DNA of 46,337 nt from UBA4615 sp046046245 (lineage in GTDB: Bacteria > Pseudomonadota > Gammaproteobacteria > Burkholderiales > Burkholderiaceae_E): NCBI GenBank assembly GCA_046046245.1, contig JBJOKE010000058.1, positions 1 through 46,337 on the forward strand, in the 5' to 3' direction. Below the pieces are notes generated by a model. The model had not been told where the DNA came from. It did not search any database and saw only the letters and a program-made list of their open reading frames with translations. A program made the position numbers and the translations under genes. Of this stretch, positions 26,443 through 34,162 are shown in pieces (position 1 is the stretch's first letter; every line of letters begins with the position of its first letter).

Positions 26443-27303
26443 TCACGCCCAGCGGTAGGACGGCAGCAGCGGAGCGCCGACCGTCAGCGCGCCGTCGAGC
26501 CCGTCGACGACGATCGCGTTCTGCCCGAAGGTCACCGCGCCGCCGAGCTTCGGATTCGCGCGGAACCCCGCCAGCACCTGCAGCACGCCGGGATCGTGCC
26601 GGCCGGTCTGCGGGTCGACCTCGGTGATGGTGCAGCGGGTGCAGGGCTTGACGATCCGCAGCGCGGGCGCGGCGCCGGGCGCGTCGACGGCGAGCGTGTC
26701 GAGCAGGTCCTCGCCGAACGGATCGAGCCCGTCGATCACCACGTTCGGGCGGAAGCGCGCCATCGTCACGCCCGGCAGGCCGGCCTGCTCGAGCCGCGCG
26801 TTCAGCGCGACGAGCGATGCGGCGGAGGCGACCAGCAGCGGGTAGCCGTCGGAGAAGCGGGTCAGCGCGCCGGGGCGGCCGTGGTCATCGCCGACCCAGT
26901 TGCGGCTCGCCGCGCGCGGCGCGGTGGCGTCGAAGCGCAGCAGGCGGACCTTCCTGCGCAGCACGTCGGAGAACCACTGCGCCGCCTCGGGCCCCTCGTC
27001 GAAGCCGGCGCAGCGGTCGTCCCAGCACCAGGTGGCGACGCGTTCGCCGCCCCGGCCGGCGACCTGAAGCGCGGACTGCCCGGGTCCCAGCACGTGCAGC
27101 CCGTCGCCCGTGCGCGATGGCCTGACCAGCGCCAGCACCGGCGCGTCGCGCTGGGTGACGAACTGGTCGTGCTCGTCGACGACCATCCAGCGGCGATCGT
27201 CGAGCGGGCCGAGCGTGTCGAAGCGCATCGCTTCGACGGCGATGCCGGCACAGGACTTGATCGGGTAGACGTGCAGCGACGCGATGCGGACGGTGGCGCT
27301 CAT
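26443..27303 (-). CDS. MOSC domain-containing protein with N-terminal MOSC beta-barrel (YcbX/mARC-like)
   Basis: 286 residues starting MSATVRIASLHVYPIKSC, the hallmark of the MOSC N-terminal beta barrel (PF03476). The C-terminal MOSC domain has RFRPNVVIDG, PCTRCTITEVD and GFRANPKLGG. The conserved cysteine in KPCTRC is the expected molybdenum-cofactor sulfur ligand. Such proteins (YcbX in E. coli, mARC in animals) reduce N-hydroxylated compounds using electrons from a reductase. No C-terminal 2Fe-2S ferredoxin domain is present, unlike E. coli YcbX, so a separate electron donor is needed. A few codons upstream (GTG at 27330) are open but add nothing conserved. Confidence 0.88.
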   Translation of the reverse strand: MSATVRIASLHVYPIKSCAGIAVEAMRFDTLGPLDDRRWMVVDEHDQFVTQRDAPVLALVRPSRTGDGLHVLGPGQSALQVAGRGGERVATWCWDDRCAGFDEGPEAAQWFSDVLRRKVRLLRFDATAPRAASRNWVGDDHGRPGALTRFSDGYPLLVASAASLVALNARLEQAGLPGVTMARFRPNVVIDGLDPFGEDLLDTLAVDAPGAAPALRIVKPCTRCTITEVDPQTGRHDPGVLQVLAGFRANPKLGGAVTFGQNAIVVDGLDGALTVGAPLLPSYRWA

Positions 27304-27573
27304 CGCGCGATCGTAGCAGGGCGCGGCCACCGGGCCTGCGGCGCCGGCATCGCCGCCGCGAACGCGCGGACGATCGGCGGGTGACCCTCGATCGCGGCGA
27401 CCCGGGCGGGACGACGCGCGATCGAGGCGCCTTCTTGTTGACGGTCACGATCAGGATTGTCGACAATCCGACGGGCTCGATGCGGCGTCGGCCGCGCCGC
27501 CCGCGATCGCAGGGGCACCCGCCCTCCCGTGCGCACGTCGCGCACCGCCCCACGCCCACCGGAGCCGAACCCC
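27304..27573 (+). promoter_or_regulatory. Control region of the racemase-like/hydantoinase operon
   Basis: This 270-base gap, the longest without a gene, divides the MOSC gene from the catabolic genes. It holds TTGACG at 27438-27443 and GACAAT at 27462-27467 with an 18-base spacer, a reasonable sigma-70-type promoter reading plus. The -10 element lies inside the palindrome listed next. GGAG at 27561-27564 sits nine bases before the TTG start codon. Confidence 0.5.
27454..27469. promoter_or_regulatory. Perfect 16-bp palindrome, probable GntR-type operator
   Basis: GGATTGTCGACAATCC is a perfect 16-base inverted repeat with an ATTGT-CG-ACAAT core, the style of operator bound by FCD-type GntR regulators. 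It overlaps the predicted -10 element, so a repressor there would block transcription of the two genes downstream. The GntR gene at 33239 is the nearest candidate; this link is inference. Confidence 0.55.
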
Positions 27574-28299
27574 TTGAAGCGAACCCTGCTGGGCGTGCTC
27601 ACGCCGTCGTCCAACACCGCGCTGGAGCCGCTGACCTCGGCGATGGTCGCCGGCCTGCCCGGCGTCTCGGCGCACTTCGGCCGCTTCCGCGTGACCGAGA
27701 TCTCGCTGGGCGCGGGCTCCACCGGCCAGTTCGACCTCGAACCGATCCTCCATGCGGCGCGGCTGCTGGCCGACGCGCACGTCGACGTGATCGCCTGGAG
27801 CGGCACCTCGTCGGGCTGGCTAGGCTTCGAGCGCGACCGGATGCTGTGCGAGGCGATCACCCGCGAGACCGGCGTGCCCGCCTGCACCTCGGTGCTCGCG
27901 TTCAACGAGATCATGGACCTCACTGGCCGGCGCCGCTTCGGCCTGGTCACGCCCTACCTCGACGACGTGCAGGCACGGATCGTCGCGAACTACGCCGCCT
28001 CGGGCTACGAGGTCGTGGCCGAGCGGCACACCGGGCAGCAGGTCAACTTCGACTTCTCCGAGGTGACCGAGACGCGGCTCACCGCGATGGCCCGCGAGGT
28101 GGCCGCCGCGCGGCCCGACTGCCTCACCACCTTCTGCACGAACCTGCGCGCCGCGCACCTCGTGCCCGCCTGGGAGGCCGAGCTCGGCCTCCCGGTCTAC
28201 GACACCGTGTCCACCGCGGTCTGGAAGGCGCTGCGTGTCTGCGGCGTCGACACCCGGGCCGTGAAGGGCTGGGGCCGCCTGTTCTCCGAGGTCCATTGA
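27574..28299 (+). CDS. Asp/Glu racemase superfamily protein, arylmalonate decarboxylase/maleate isomerase-like
   Basis: 241 residues from a TTG start with GGAG nine bases upstream (LKRTLLGVLTPSSNTALEP). Conserved parts match the arylmalonate decarboxylase/maleate isomerase branch: GTSSG at about 77-81, the segment GLVTPYLDDVQARI, C188 in TTFCTN, and the tail WGRLF. Of the two cysteines used by racemases and maleate isomerase only the second is present; the first site carries Ser/Gly/Thr as in arylmalonate decarboxylase. A decarboxylase or isomerase acting on a dicarboxylate is therefore possible, and simple amino-acid racemisation is unlikely. It stops one base before the hydantoinase ATG. 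Confidence 0.8.
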   Translation: MKRTLLGVLTPSSNTALEPLTSAMVAGLPGVSAHFGRFRVTEISLGAGSTGQFDLEPILHAARLLADAHVDVIAWSGTSSGWLGFERDRMLCEAITRETGVPACTSVLAFNEIMDLTGRRRFGLVTPYLDDVQARIVANYAASGYEVVAERHTGQQVNFDFSEVTETRLTAMAREVAAARPDCLTTFCTNLRAAHLVPAWEAELGLPVYDTVSTAVWKALRVCGVDTRAVKGWGRLFSEVH

Positions 28300-28300
28300 G

Positions 28301-29764
28301 ATGAGCGAACGCTACGACCTGATCGTCCGCAATGCCCGCGCCGCGACCGCGGCCGACGTCTTCGACTGCGATCTCGGCATCGCGGGCGGTCGCATCGTCG
28401 CGATCGCGCAGCGGCTGCCCGCCGGCGCCGCCGACCGCGAGATCGACGCGGCCGGTCGGTTCGTCACGCCCGGCGGCGTCGACGCGCACTGCCATCTCGA
28501 CCAGCCGATGGTCGAGCCGATGCGGATGGCCGACGACTTCGAGACCGGCTCGCGCTCGGCCGCCTGCGGCGGCACCACCACCGTGATCCCGTTCGCGGCG
28601 CAGGTGAAGGGCCGCTCGCTGCGCGAGGCGGTGGACGACTACCACCGGCGCGCCGCCGGCCGCGCGTCGATCGACTACGCGTTCCACCTGATCGTGAGCG
28701 ACCCGAGCGAGACCGTGGTCGCCGAGGAGCTGCCTGCGCTGGTCGACGAGGGCTACACCTCGTTCAAGATCTACATGACCTACGATGACCTGAAGCTCGA
28801 CGACGCGCAGATCCTCACCTGCCTCGAGGTCGCGCGCGAGCAGGGCGCGATGGCGATGATCCACGCGGAGAACGCGGATGCGATCGCGTTCCTGACGAAG
28901 CGGCTCACGCAGCAGGGCAAGACCGCGCCGCGCTTCCACGGGATGTCGCGGCCGATGCCGGTCGAGCGCGAGGCCACCCATCGGGCGATCACGCTGTCCG
29001 AGCTGATCGACGTGCCGATCCTGATCGTCCACGTCTCGGGCGCCGAGGCGGTCGAGCAGATCCGCTGGGCGCGCGGCAAGGGCCTGAACATCTTCGCCGA
29101 GACCTGCCCGCAGTACCTGTTCCTCACTCAGGAGCACCTGGGCCTGGACGGCTTCCACGGCGCGAAGTGCGTCTGCAGCCCGCCGCCGCGCGACGCGGCG
29201 AACCAGCAGGTGATCTGGGACGGCCTGGCCGACGGGCTGTTCACCATCGTGTCGTCCGACCACGCGCCCTTCCGCTACGACGACCCGCAGGGCAAGAAGC
29301 TGGGCGGCACCGAGCCCTCGTTCGAGTACATCCCGAACGGCATCCCGGGGCTGGAGACGCGGCTGCCGCTGCTGTTCTCGGCGGGCGTGCTGGGCGGCCG
29401 GATGTCGATCCAGCAGTTCGTGGCGCTGACCTCGGCGAACCCGGCGAAGCTCTACGGCCTGCATCCGCGCAAGGGCACGATCGCGATCGGCGCCGACGCG
29501 GACCTGGTGATCTGGGACACGTCGACGAAGCGGACCATCACGAACTCGATGCTCCACCACGAGGTGGACTACACGCCGTACGAGGGCATCGAGGTCGGCG
29601 CGTGGCCGGCGACGACGATCGCGCGCGGGCGGGTGGTCTGGGACGGCGGGCAGTACCTCGGCAAGGCCGGGGACGGCGAGTTCCTGAAGTGCGGGCGGCC
29701 GGAGGCGGCGAAGCCGCGGGTGCGGAGTTCGAGCTGGCGCGAGTGGGTGGGACTGGACCGGTAG
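28301..29764 (+). CDS. Hydantoinase/dihydropyrimidinase family cyclic amidohydrolase
   Basis: 487 residues, normal for the family. The binuclear metal site is complete: H63 and H65 in DAHCHLD, carbamylated K156 in SFKIYMTY, H188 in HAENAD, H244 in HVSGAE and D320 in SDHAPF. The motif TEPSFEYIPNGIPGLETR is typical of D-hydantoinases and dihydropyrimidinases. These open 5- or 6-membered cyclic diamides to N-carbamoyl amino acids. No N-carbamoylase or dihydropyrimidine dehydrogenase gene is adjacent, so the true substrate may be neither hydantoin nor dihydrouracil. Co-transcribed with the preceding gene. Confidence 0.93.
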   Translation: MSERYDLIVRNARAATAADVFDCDLGIAGGRIVAIAQRLPAGAADREIDAAGRFVTPGGVDAHCHLDQPMVEPMRMADDFETGSRSAACGGTTTVIPFAAQVKGRSLREAVDDYHRRAAGRASIDYAFHLIVSDPSETVVAEELPALVDEGYTSFKIYMTYDDLKLDDAQILTCLEVAREQGAMAMIHAENADAIAFLTKRLTQQGKTAPRFHGMSRPMPVEREATHRAITLSELIDVPILIVHVSGAEAVEQIRWARGKGLNIFAETCPQYLFLTQEHLGLDGFHGAKCVCSPPPRDAANQQVIWDGLADGLFTIVSSDHAPFRYDDPQGKKLGGTEPSFEYIPNGIPGLETRLPLLFSAGVLGGRMSIQQFVALTSANPAKLYGLHPRKGTIAIGADADLVIWDTSTKRTITNSMLHHEVDYTPYEGIEVGAWPATTIARGRVVWDGGQYLGKAGDGEFLKCGRPEAAKPRVRSSSWREWVGLDR

Positions 29765-29818
29765 GGCTGGCGTGCCTTCGACGGTCGGCGCGCACACGGT
29801 CGAACGCGAACGACGCGC

Positions 29819-30724
29819 TCAGCCCACCGCCAGCCAGTGCCGCGCGATCGCGTCCCGCCGCGCGATCCAAACGCCCGGCCTGCGCGTCATCTCCGCCAGC
29901 ATGTCCACCAGCGCCTGCATGCGCCCCGGCCGGCCGAGCATCCGCACGTGCAGCCCGATCGACATCATCTTCGGCGCGTGTGCCCCCTCGCGCCACAGCC
30001 AGTCGAACGCGTCGAGCACGTAGCCGCTGAAGTCCTGCGCGCGCACGAAGCGGTGCGTGTGCTGGAACTGCATGTCGTTGGTGTCGAACGCGTAGGGCAG
30101 CACGACGTGGCGCCGATCGCCGAACGCGAGCGTGACGGGCAGGTCGTCGCCGTAGAAGTCGCTGTCGTAGAGGAAGCCGCCTTCCTCGATCAGCAGCCGC
30201 CGGGTGTTCGGGCTCGACGCCGAGCGCGTGTGCCAGCCGACGGGGCGCACGCCGCAGGCGCGCTCGATCGCGGCGACGGTCCGCGCGATCGACGCCCGCT
30301 CCTCGTCCTCGGTCATCCGCGCGTGGCTCTCCCAGCGCCAGCCGTGCGCAGAGACCTCGTGGCCACGCGCCACCGCGTCGGCCGCGAGCGAGGGCGTTCG
30401 CTCGACGGCGCGGCCGCAGGCGCTGACCGTGCAGACCGCCCGCGCGTCGTCGAAGGCCGTCAGGATCCGCCACCAGCCCACGCGGGTGCCGTAGTCGAAG
30501 TGCGACTCCAGGCACGGGTCGGGAATGCCCTCCAGGCGGTCGATCACCTCGTAGACGGCCTCGTTGCGGCCGTCGCCCTCGGCGACCGAGACCTCGGCGC
30601 CCTCCTCCAGGTTCAGCACGAAGGAGACCGCCACGCGCGCGCCGCCCGGCCAGCGCGGGTGGGGCGGCGTCGCGCCGTAGCCGAGCAGGTCGCGCGGCAT
30701 CGGCCGCGCGGGAATCGCCGCCAT
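29819..30724 (-). CDS. Polysaccharide deacetylase family protein, PuuE allantoinase-like
   Basis: 301 residues. NodB-type fold with FVLNLEEGAE at about 35-44, HGWRWE at 127-132, GWHTRSASSPNTRRLL and the C-terminal LHVRMLGRPGRM. These features match the PuuE branch (allantoinase and related imidase-like hydrolases, zinc-independent or poorly zinc-dependent) rather than chitin deacetylases; no signal peptide is present. It is the third gene of a minus-strand operon and starts four bases after the Bug-protein stop, so coupling is likely. Hydrolysis of a cyclic amide or ureide is the best guess; allantoin itself is unproven because no other ureide genes are nearby. Confidence 0.82.
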   Translation of the reverse strand: MAAIPARPMPRDLLGYGATPPHPRWPGGARVAVSFVLNLEEGAEVSVAEGDGRNEAVYEVIDRLEGIPDPCLESHFDYGTRVGWWRILTAFDDARAVCTVSACGRAVERTPSLAADAVARGHEVSAHGWRWESHARMTEDEERASIARTVAAIERACGVRPVGWHTRSASSPNTRRLLIEEGGFLYDSDFYGDDLPVTLAFGDRRHVVLPYAFDTNDMQFQHTHRFVRAQDFSGYVLDAFDWLWREGAHAPKMMSIGLHVRMLGRPGRMQALVDMLAEMTRRPGVWIARRDAIARHWLAVG

Positions 30725-30727
30725 CAC

Positions 30728-31720
30728 TCAGTCGGCCTTCATGCCGGCGTCACGGACGACCTTCTCGTAGCGCTTCACCTCGGCCGCGAGGAAGGCCCCC
30801 ACCTGCTGGGTGCTGCCCGAGCCGGGCTCGGCGCCGAGCTGCGCGAAGCGCTCCCTGACCTCGGGCAGCGCGAGGATCCGCTCGACCTCGGCGTGCATCC
30901 GCTGCACGACCGCGGACGGCGTCTTCGCCGGCGCGAGCAGCACGAACCAGGCGGAGAACTCGTAGCCGGGCAGGCCGGACTCGGCGATCGTCGGCAGCCC
31001 GGGTGCGAGCGCGGAGCGTCTCGTCGTGCTGATCGCGAGCGCGCGCAGCTTGCCGGTCCGCACGTGCTGCTGCGAGGACAGGATCGGGTCGATCATCCAC
31101 TGGACCTGGCCGCCGATCAGGTCGGTGACCGCGGGCGCCGAGCCCTTGTAGGGCACGTGGACCGCCCGCACGCCGGCCTGCGCGAGCAGCATCGCACCGG
31201 CGACGTGGCTGGTGGTGGCGTTGCCCGAGGACGCGTAGGACAGCGCGTCGGGCTTCGCCTTCATCAGTGCGAGCAGCTCCTGCACGGTCTTTGCCGGCAC
31301 GTCTGGATTCACCACCAGCACGCTCGGCAGGTCGGCCACGCGCGCCACCGGCGCGAAGTCGGCGAGCGTGTCGTAGGGCAGCTTCGGATAGAGGCTGGGG
31401 TTCACCGCGTGACCCACGGTGACGATCAGGAAGGTGTGGCCGTCGGGCGCCGCCTTCGCGACGACATCGGTCGCGATCTGGCCGCCGGCGCCGGGCCGGT
31501 TCTCGGCCACCACCGGCTGGCCGATCGACTTGCCGGCGTACTCGGCGACCAGCCGCGCGAAGGTGTCGGCCGCGCCGCCCGGCGGGAAGGGCACGACGAT
31601 GCGTACCGGCTTCGTCGGCCACGCGTCCTGCGCGGTGGCGGGACCGGTGGCGAGCGAGGCGGCGAGCGCGACGGCGGCGAGGACGGCCGCGCGGCCGGCG
31701 AGGCGAAGGGTTCGCTTCAT
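30728..31720 (-). CDS. Bug-type tripartite tricarboxylate transporter substrate-binding protein
   Basis: 330 residues. Signal peptide to ATGPATAQ, then WPTKPVRIVVPFPPGGAAD. VVNPDVPAKTVQELL, AVHVPYKGSAPAVTDLIGG and LPTIAESGLPGYEF are all family landmarks. It is a periplasmic receptor, probably for the compound the neighbouring hydrolases act on. Its ATG overlaps the amidohydrolase stop by one base (TGATG) and its stop is three bases from the PuuE-like start. No TctA/TctB genes occur here, so the membrane partner is elsewhere or it works as a sensor. Confidence 0.93.
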   Translation of the reverse strand: MKRTLRLAGRAAVLAAVALAASLATGPATAQDAWPTKPVRIVVPFPPGGAADTFARLVAEYAGKSIGQPVVAENRPGAGGQIATDVVAKAAPDGHTFLIVTVGHAVNPSLYPKLPYDTLADFAPVARVADLPSVLVVNPDVPAKTVQELLALMKAKPDALSYASSGNATTSHVAGAMLLAQAGVRAVHVPYKGSAPAVTDLIGGQVQWMIDPILSSQQHVRTGKLRALAISTTRRSALAPGLPTIAESGLPGYEFSAWFVLLAPAKTPSAVVQRMHAEVERILALPEVRERFAQLGAEPGSGSTQQVGAFLAAEVKRYEKVVRDAGMKAD

Positions 31721-33090
31721 CAGGGGTTCTCCCAGTAGGGGCGGCCCGCGGCGCCCCAGAGCGCGCGCACGGCCGCTTCGCCCTCGGCGCAGACGCGCTC
31801 CAGGTCGACCTTGGTCGGACGGCCGTCGCGCACCAGCCATTCGCCGTCGACCGCGACGTGCTCGACGTCGCGGCCCTGCGCGGTGTGGACGAGGGTGCCC
31901 AGCAGGTCGACGCGCGGCACGAGGTGCGGTCGACGGAAGTCGAGCACGACGAAGTCGGCCCGCTTGCCGATCGCGAGGCTGCCGATCTCGTCCTGCATGC
32001 CCAGCGCGCGCGCGCCGCCCGAGGTCGCCATCGCGAACACATGCGATGGCTGCCATTCGGCGTCGACGCCGCCGCGCTGCAGGCGCGCGGTGGCGAGCGC
32101 CCAGCGCATCAGCTCGATCATGTCGCCGTGCTGGGTGTCGGTGGCCACTGCGATGTTGACGCCGGCGGCCGCCAGCTTAGGCGTGGGCGCCATCCGGCCC
32201 GAGGCGGCGTTGCACTTGGGGATGTGGATCGCATGGGCACCGGCGCGCGCCATCCGCGCGATGTCGTCGTCGGTGAGATGGATGCAGTGGCCGCCCATCA
32301 GCCGCGGGCCGAGCAGGCCGACGTCCTCGAAGACCTCGGTGGAGGTGCGCCCGGTGCGTGCGCGCACGCGCTCGACCTCGACCGCCGACTGGCCGAGGTG
32401 GGTGCTGACCCGCAGGTCGAAGGCCTCGGCCGCGCGGGCGACCTCGCGCAGGAAGTCCTCCGAGCAGGTGTCGGCCGCGTGCGCGCCGATGTTCGGCGTC
32501 ACGCGCGGGTGGCCGGCCCAGCGCTCGCGCAGCGCGAGCGCGGCATCGAGCGTGCGGCGGCCGATCGCCGGGTCGAAGTGCCACTCGCCGTGCGCCACGC
32601 GCGAGAAGTCGACGTCGTGCACGCGCCAGCTGGGCGCGAGCCGCACGCCGAGCTCGGCCATCGCCTCGGTGGCGAGGTCGGCGTGGACGAAGTTGTCCCC
32701 GATCAGGGTCGAGCCGGCGAGCAGCATCTCCAGCGCCCCGAGCCGCGCGAGCGCGCGCGCCTGCTCGGGTGCGACGTCGGTCCCCTTCGGGATGCCGGGC
32801 GTGTACGAGGGCGCGAAGCCCAGGTCCGCCGCGACGCCGCGGACCATCGTCAGGATCGCGTGGTTGTGGACGTTGACGAAACCGGGGACGACGACTCGGC
32901 CGGGCAGGACCAGCGTCTCCTTCGCGGGCGGGCCCGGCGGCGGCATGGCACCCAGCCAGGCGATCCGGCCGTCGCGCACGCCGATCGCGGCGTCGCGCAG
33001 CTCCGGCAGGCCGGGCTCGCCGGTGACGACGTCGACGCCGCTGAGCAGCAGGTCGAGCGGGCGGGGCTCGGGCAGGGCGGTGGGGGACAT
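31720..33090 (-). CDS. Amidohydrolase family protein (TRZ/ATZ-type deaminase/chlorohydrolase)
   Basis: 456 residues. Mononuclear metal-site residues of the cytosine-deaminase-like amidohydrolases are in place: H75 and H77 in NVHNH, H231 in STHLGQS, H268/H271 in GHCIH, and D318 in ATDTQHG. The C-terminus (LGMQDEIGSLAIGKRADFVVLD) is typical of the TRZ/ATZ group, whose members deaminate or dechlorinate aromatic N-heterocycles such as guanine, 8-oxoguanine or s-triazines. First gene of the operon amidohydrolase-Bug-PuuE, divergent from the GntR regulator. Exact substrate unknown. Confidence 0.88.
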   Translation of the reverse strand: MSPTALPEPRPLDLLLSGVDVVTGEPGLPELRDAAIGVRDGRIAWLGAMPPPGPPAKETLVLPGRVVVPGFVNVHNHAILTMVRGVAADLGFAPSYTPGIPKGTDVAPEQARALARLGALEMLLAGSTLIGDNFVHADLATEAMAELGVRLAPSWRVHDVDFSRVAHGEWHFDPAIGRRTLDAALALRERWAGHPRVTPNIGAHAADTCSEDFLREVARAAEAFDLRVSTHLGQSAVEVERVRARTGRTSTEVFEDVGLLGPRLMGGHCIHLTDDDIARMARAGAHAIHIPKCNAASGRMAPTPKLAAAGVNIAVATDTQHGDMIELMRWALATARLQRGGVDAEWQPSHVFAMATSGGARALGMQDEIGSLAIGKRADFVVLDFRRPHLVPRVDLLGTLVHTAQGRDVEHVAVDGEWLVRDGRPTKVDLERVCAEGEAAVRALWGAAGRPYWENP

Positions 33091-33114
33091 CCGGTCGGGC
33101 AGCTGGGCAGATTA

Positions 33115-33147
33115 TGGTTGACCAAAATAGCATCGGCTGGTCGACCG
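33115..33147. promoter_or_regulatory. Two operator-like palindromes between the amidohydrolase and GntR genes
   Basis: TGGTTGACCA (33115-33124, extended to ATT-TGGT/ACCA-AAT half-sites with one mismatch) and TGGTCGACC (33138-33146) have centres 23 bases apart, about two helical turns. They resemble FadR/GntR-family TGGT-ACCA sites. The first overlaps a minus-strand -10-like CATAAT for the amidohydrolase operon. Autoregulation and control of the divergent operon by the adjacent GntR protein is inference. Confidence 0.5.
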
Positions 33148-33238
33148 CCGCAACATGCACCGGCGTTTGCGGCTAGGATCGCGGAACGCGGTGCACACCG
33201 CGCGACCGAGACCCGACCGCCGCAGGTGCCTGATCCGG

Positions 33239-34162
33239 ATGGCCAGCCGCCCCTCGACGAAGCCCGCCCGTACCGCGACCCGCTCGGCGCCGCAGCGATC
33301 GGCGACGACTCGCGCCGCGACGCCCCGCAGCGGCCCGCCCCGCGGCCCGGTCGCTCGACCGACCCGGGGGCGTCCGGCGGCGCCCGTTCCCGCCGCGCTG
33401 GCCGCGCCGGCGGCGGGGCGTGCCCGCGCCGCGCGCCCCGCCACCCACGACGCCGACCTCGGTACGCCGTCCGCGCGCCGCTCGGAGGCGACGGTCCGCG
33501 ACGCGCTGCTGCGCGCGCTGCTCTCGGGCGCGCTGCGGCCGGGCACGGCCCTGCGCGAGCGCCAGCTCGCCGAGACCTTCGGCACCACCCGCGGCACGGT
33601 CCGCAAGGTGCTGCTGCGGCTGGGGGAGGAGGGCAAGCTCGAGCTGCGGCCGAACCGCGGCGCCTTCGTGCCCACGCCCACCGCCGACGACGTGCGCCGC
33701 GTCTACGAACTGCGTCGCGTGCTCGAGTGCGGCGCGGTGGCGATGCTCGCCGAGCGGATCGAGCGCGAACGGCTCGCGCCGCTGGCCGACCTGCTCGCCC
33801 GCGAGCGGCGCGCGCAGCGAGCGGGCCGCCGCGACGAGGCGGTGAGGCTCGCCGGCGACTTCCACCTCGTGCTGGTCGACCTGTTCGGCAACGCCGAGCT
33901 GTCGGCGTCGCTGCGCGCGCTGGTGGCGCGCACCCAGCTGTTCGTCGCGCTGTTCGAGTCGGCGCACGACGGCGGCTGCGCGGTCGACGAGCACGAGGCG
34001 GTGATGTCCGCGCTGCGCCGGCGCGATGCGCAGGCCGCGATCCGCGCGATGGCCGGCCACCTCGACCACGTCGAGCAGCGCGTGCTCGCGCGGATGCCGA
34101 AGCCCGAACCCGACGACGTCGGCGCGATCCTGCGCGCCGCGATGGAGCATGTCCCCCGATGA
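33239..34162 (+). CDS. GntR-family transcriptional regulator, FadR/FCD type
   Basis: 307 residues from the ATG chosen; start uncertain because no Shine-Dalgarno is visible and an ATG at 33155 is also open. The winged helix (RDALLRALLSGALRPG, RERQLAETFGTTRGTVRK) begins only after about 80 Arg/Pro/Ala-rich residues. The C-terminal FCD helical domain has the usual DFHLVLVD, DEHEAVMSAL and MAGHLDH with metal-ligand Asp/His residues. FCD regulators are usually repressors released by a small carboxylate. The stop overlaps the next gene by four bases, so regulator and racemase-like enzyme are co-translated. It probably controls the surrounding catabolic genes. Confidence 0.85.
   Translation: MASRPSTKPARTATRSAPQRSATTRAATPRSGPPRGPVARPTRGRPAAPVPAALAAPAAGRARAARPATHDADLGTPSARRSEATVRDALLRALLSGALRPGTALRERQLAETFGTTRGTVRKVLLRLGEEGKLELRPNRGAFVPTPTADDVRRVYELRRVLECGAVAMLAERIERERLAPLADLLARERRAQRAGRRDEAVRLAGDFHLVLVDLFGNAELSASLRALVARTQLFVALFESAHDGGCAVDEHEAVMSALRRRDAQAAIRAMAGHLDHVEQRVLARMPKPEPDDVGAILRAAMEHVPR

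Noticed and set aside
28301..29764. Assigning the hydantoinase to a complete uracil or hydantoin pathway
   Set aside because: No beta-ureidopropionase, carbamoylase or dihydropyrimidine dehydrogenase gene lies in the window, and the nearby racemase-fold proteins lack the expected cysteines.
29765..29818. Transcription terminator between the convergent hydantoinase and PuuE-like genes
   Set aside because: The 54-base gap has no convincing inverted repeat.
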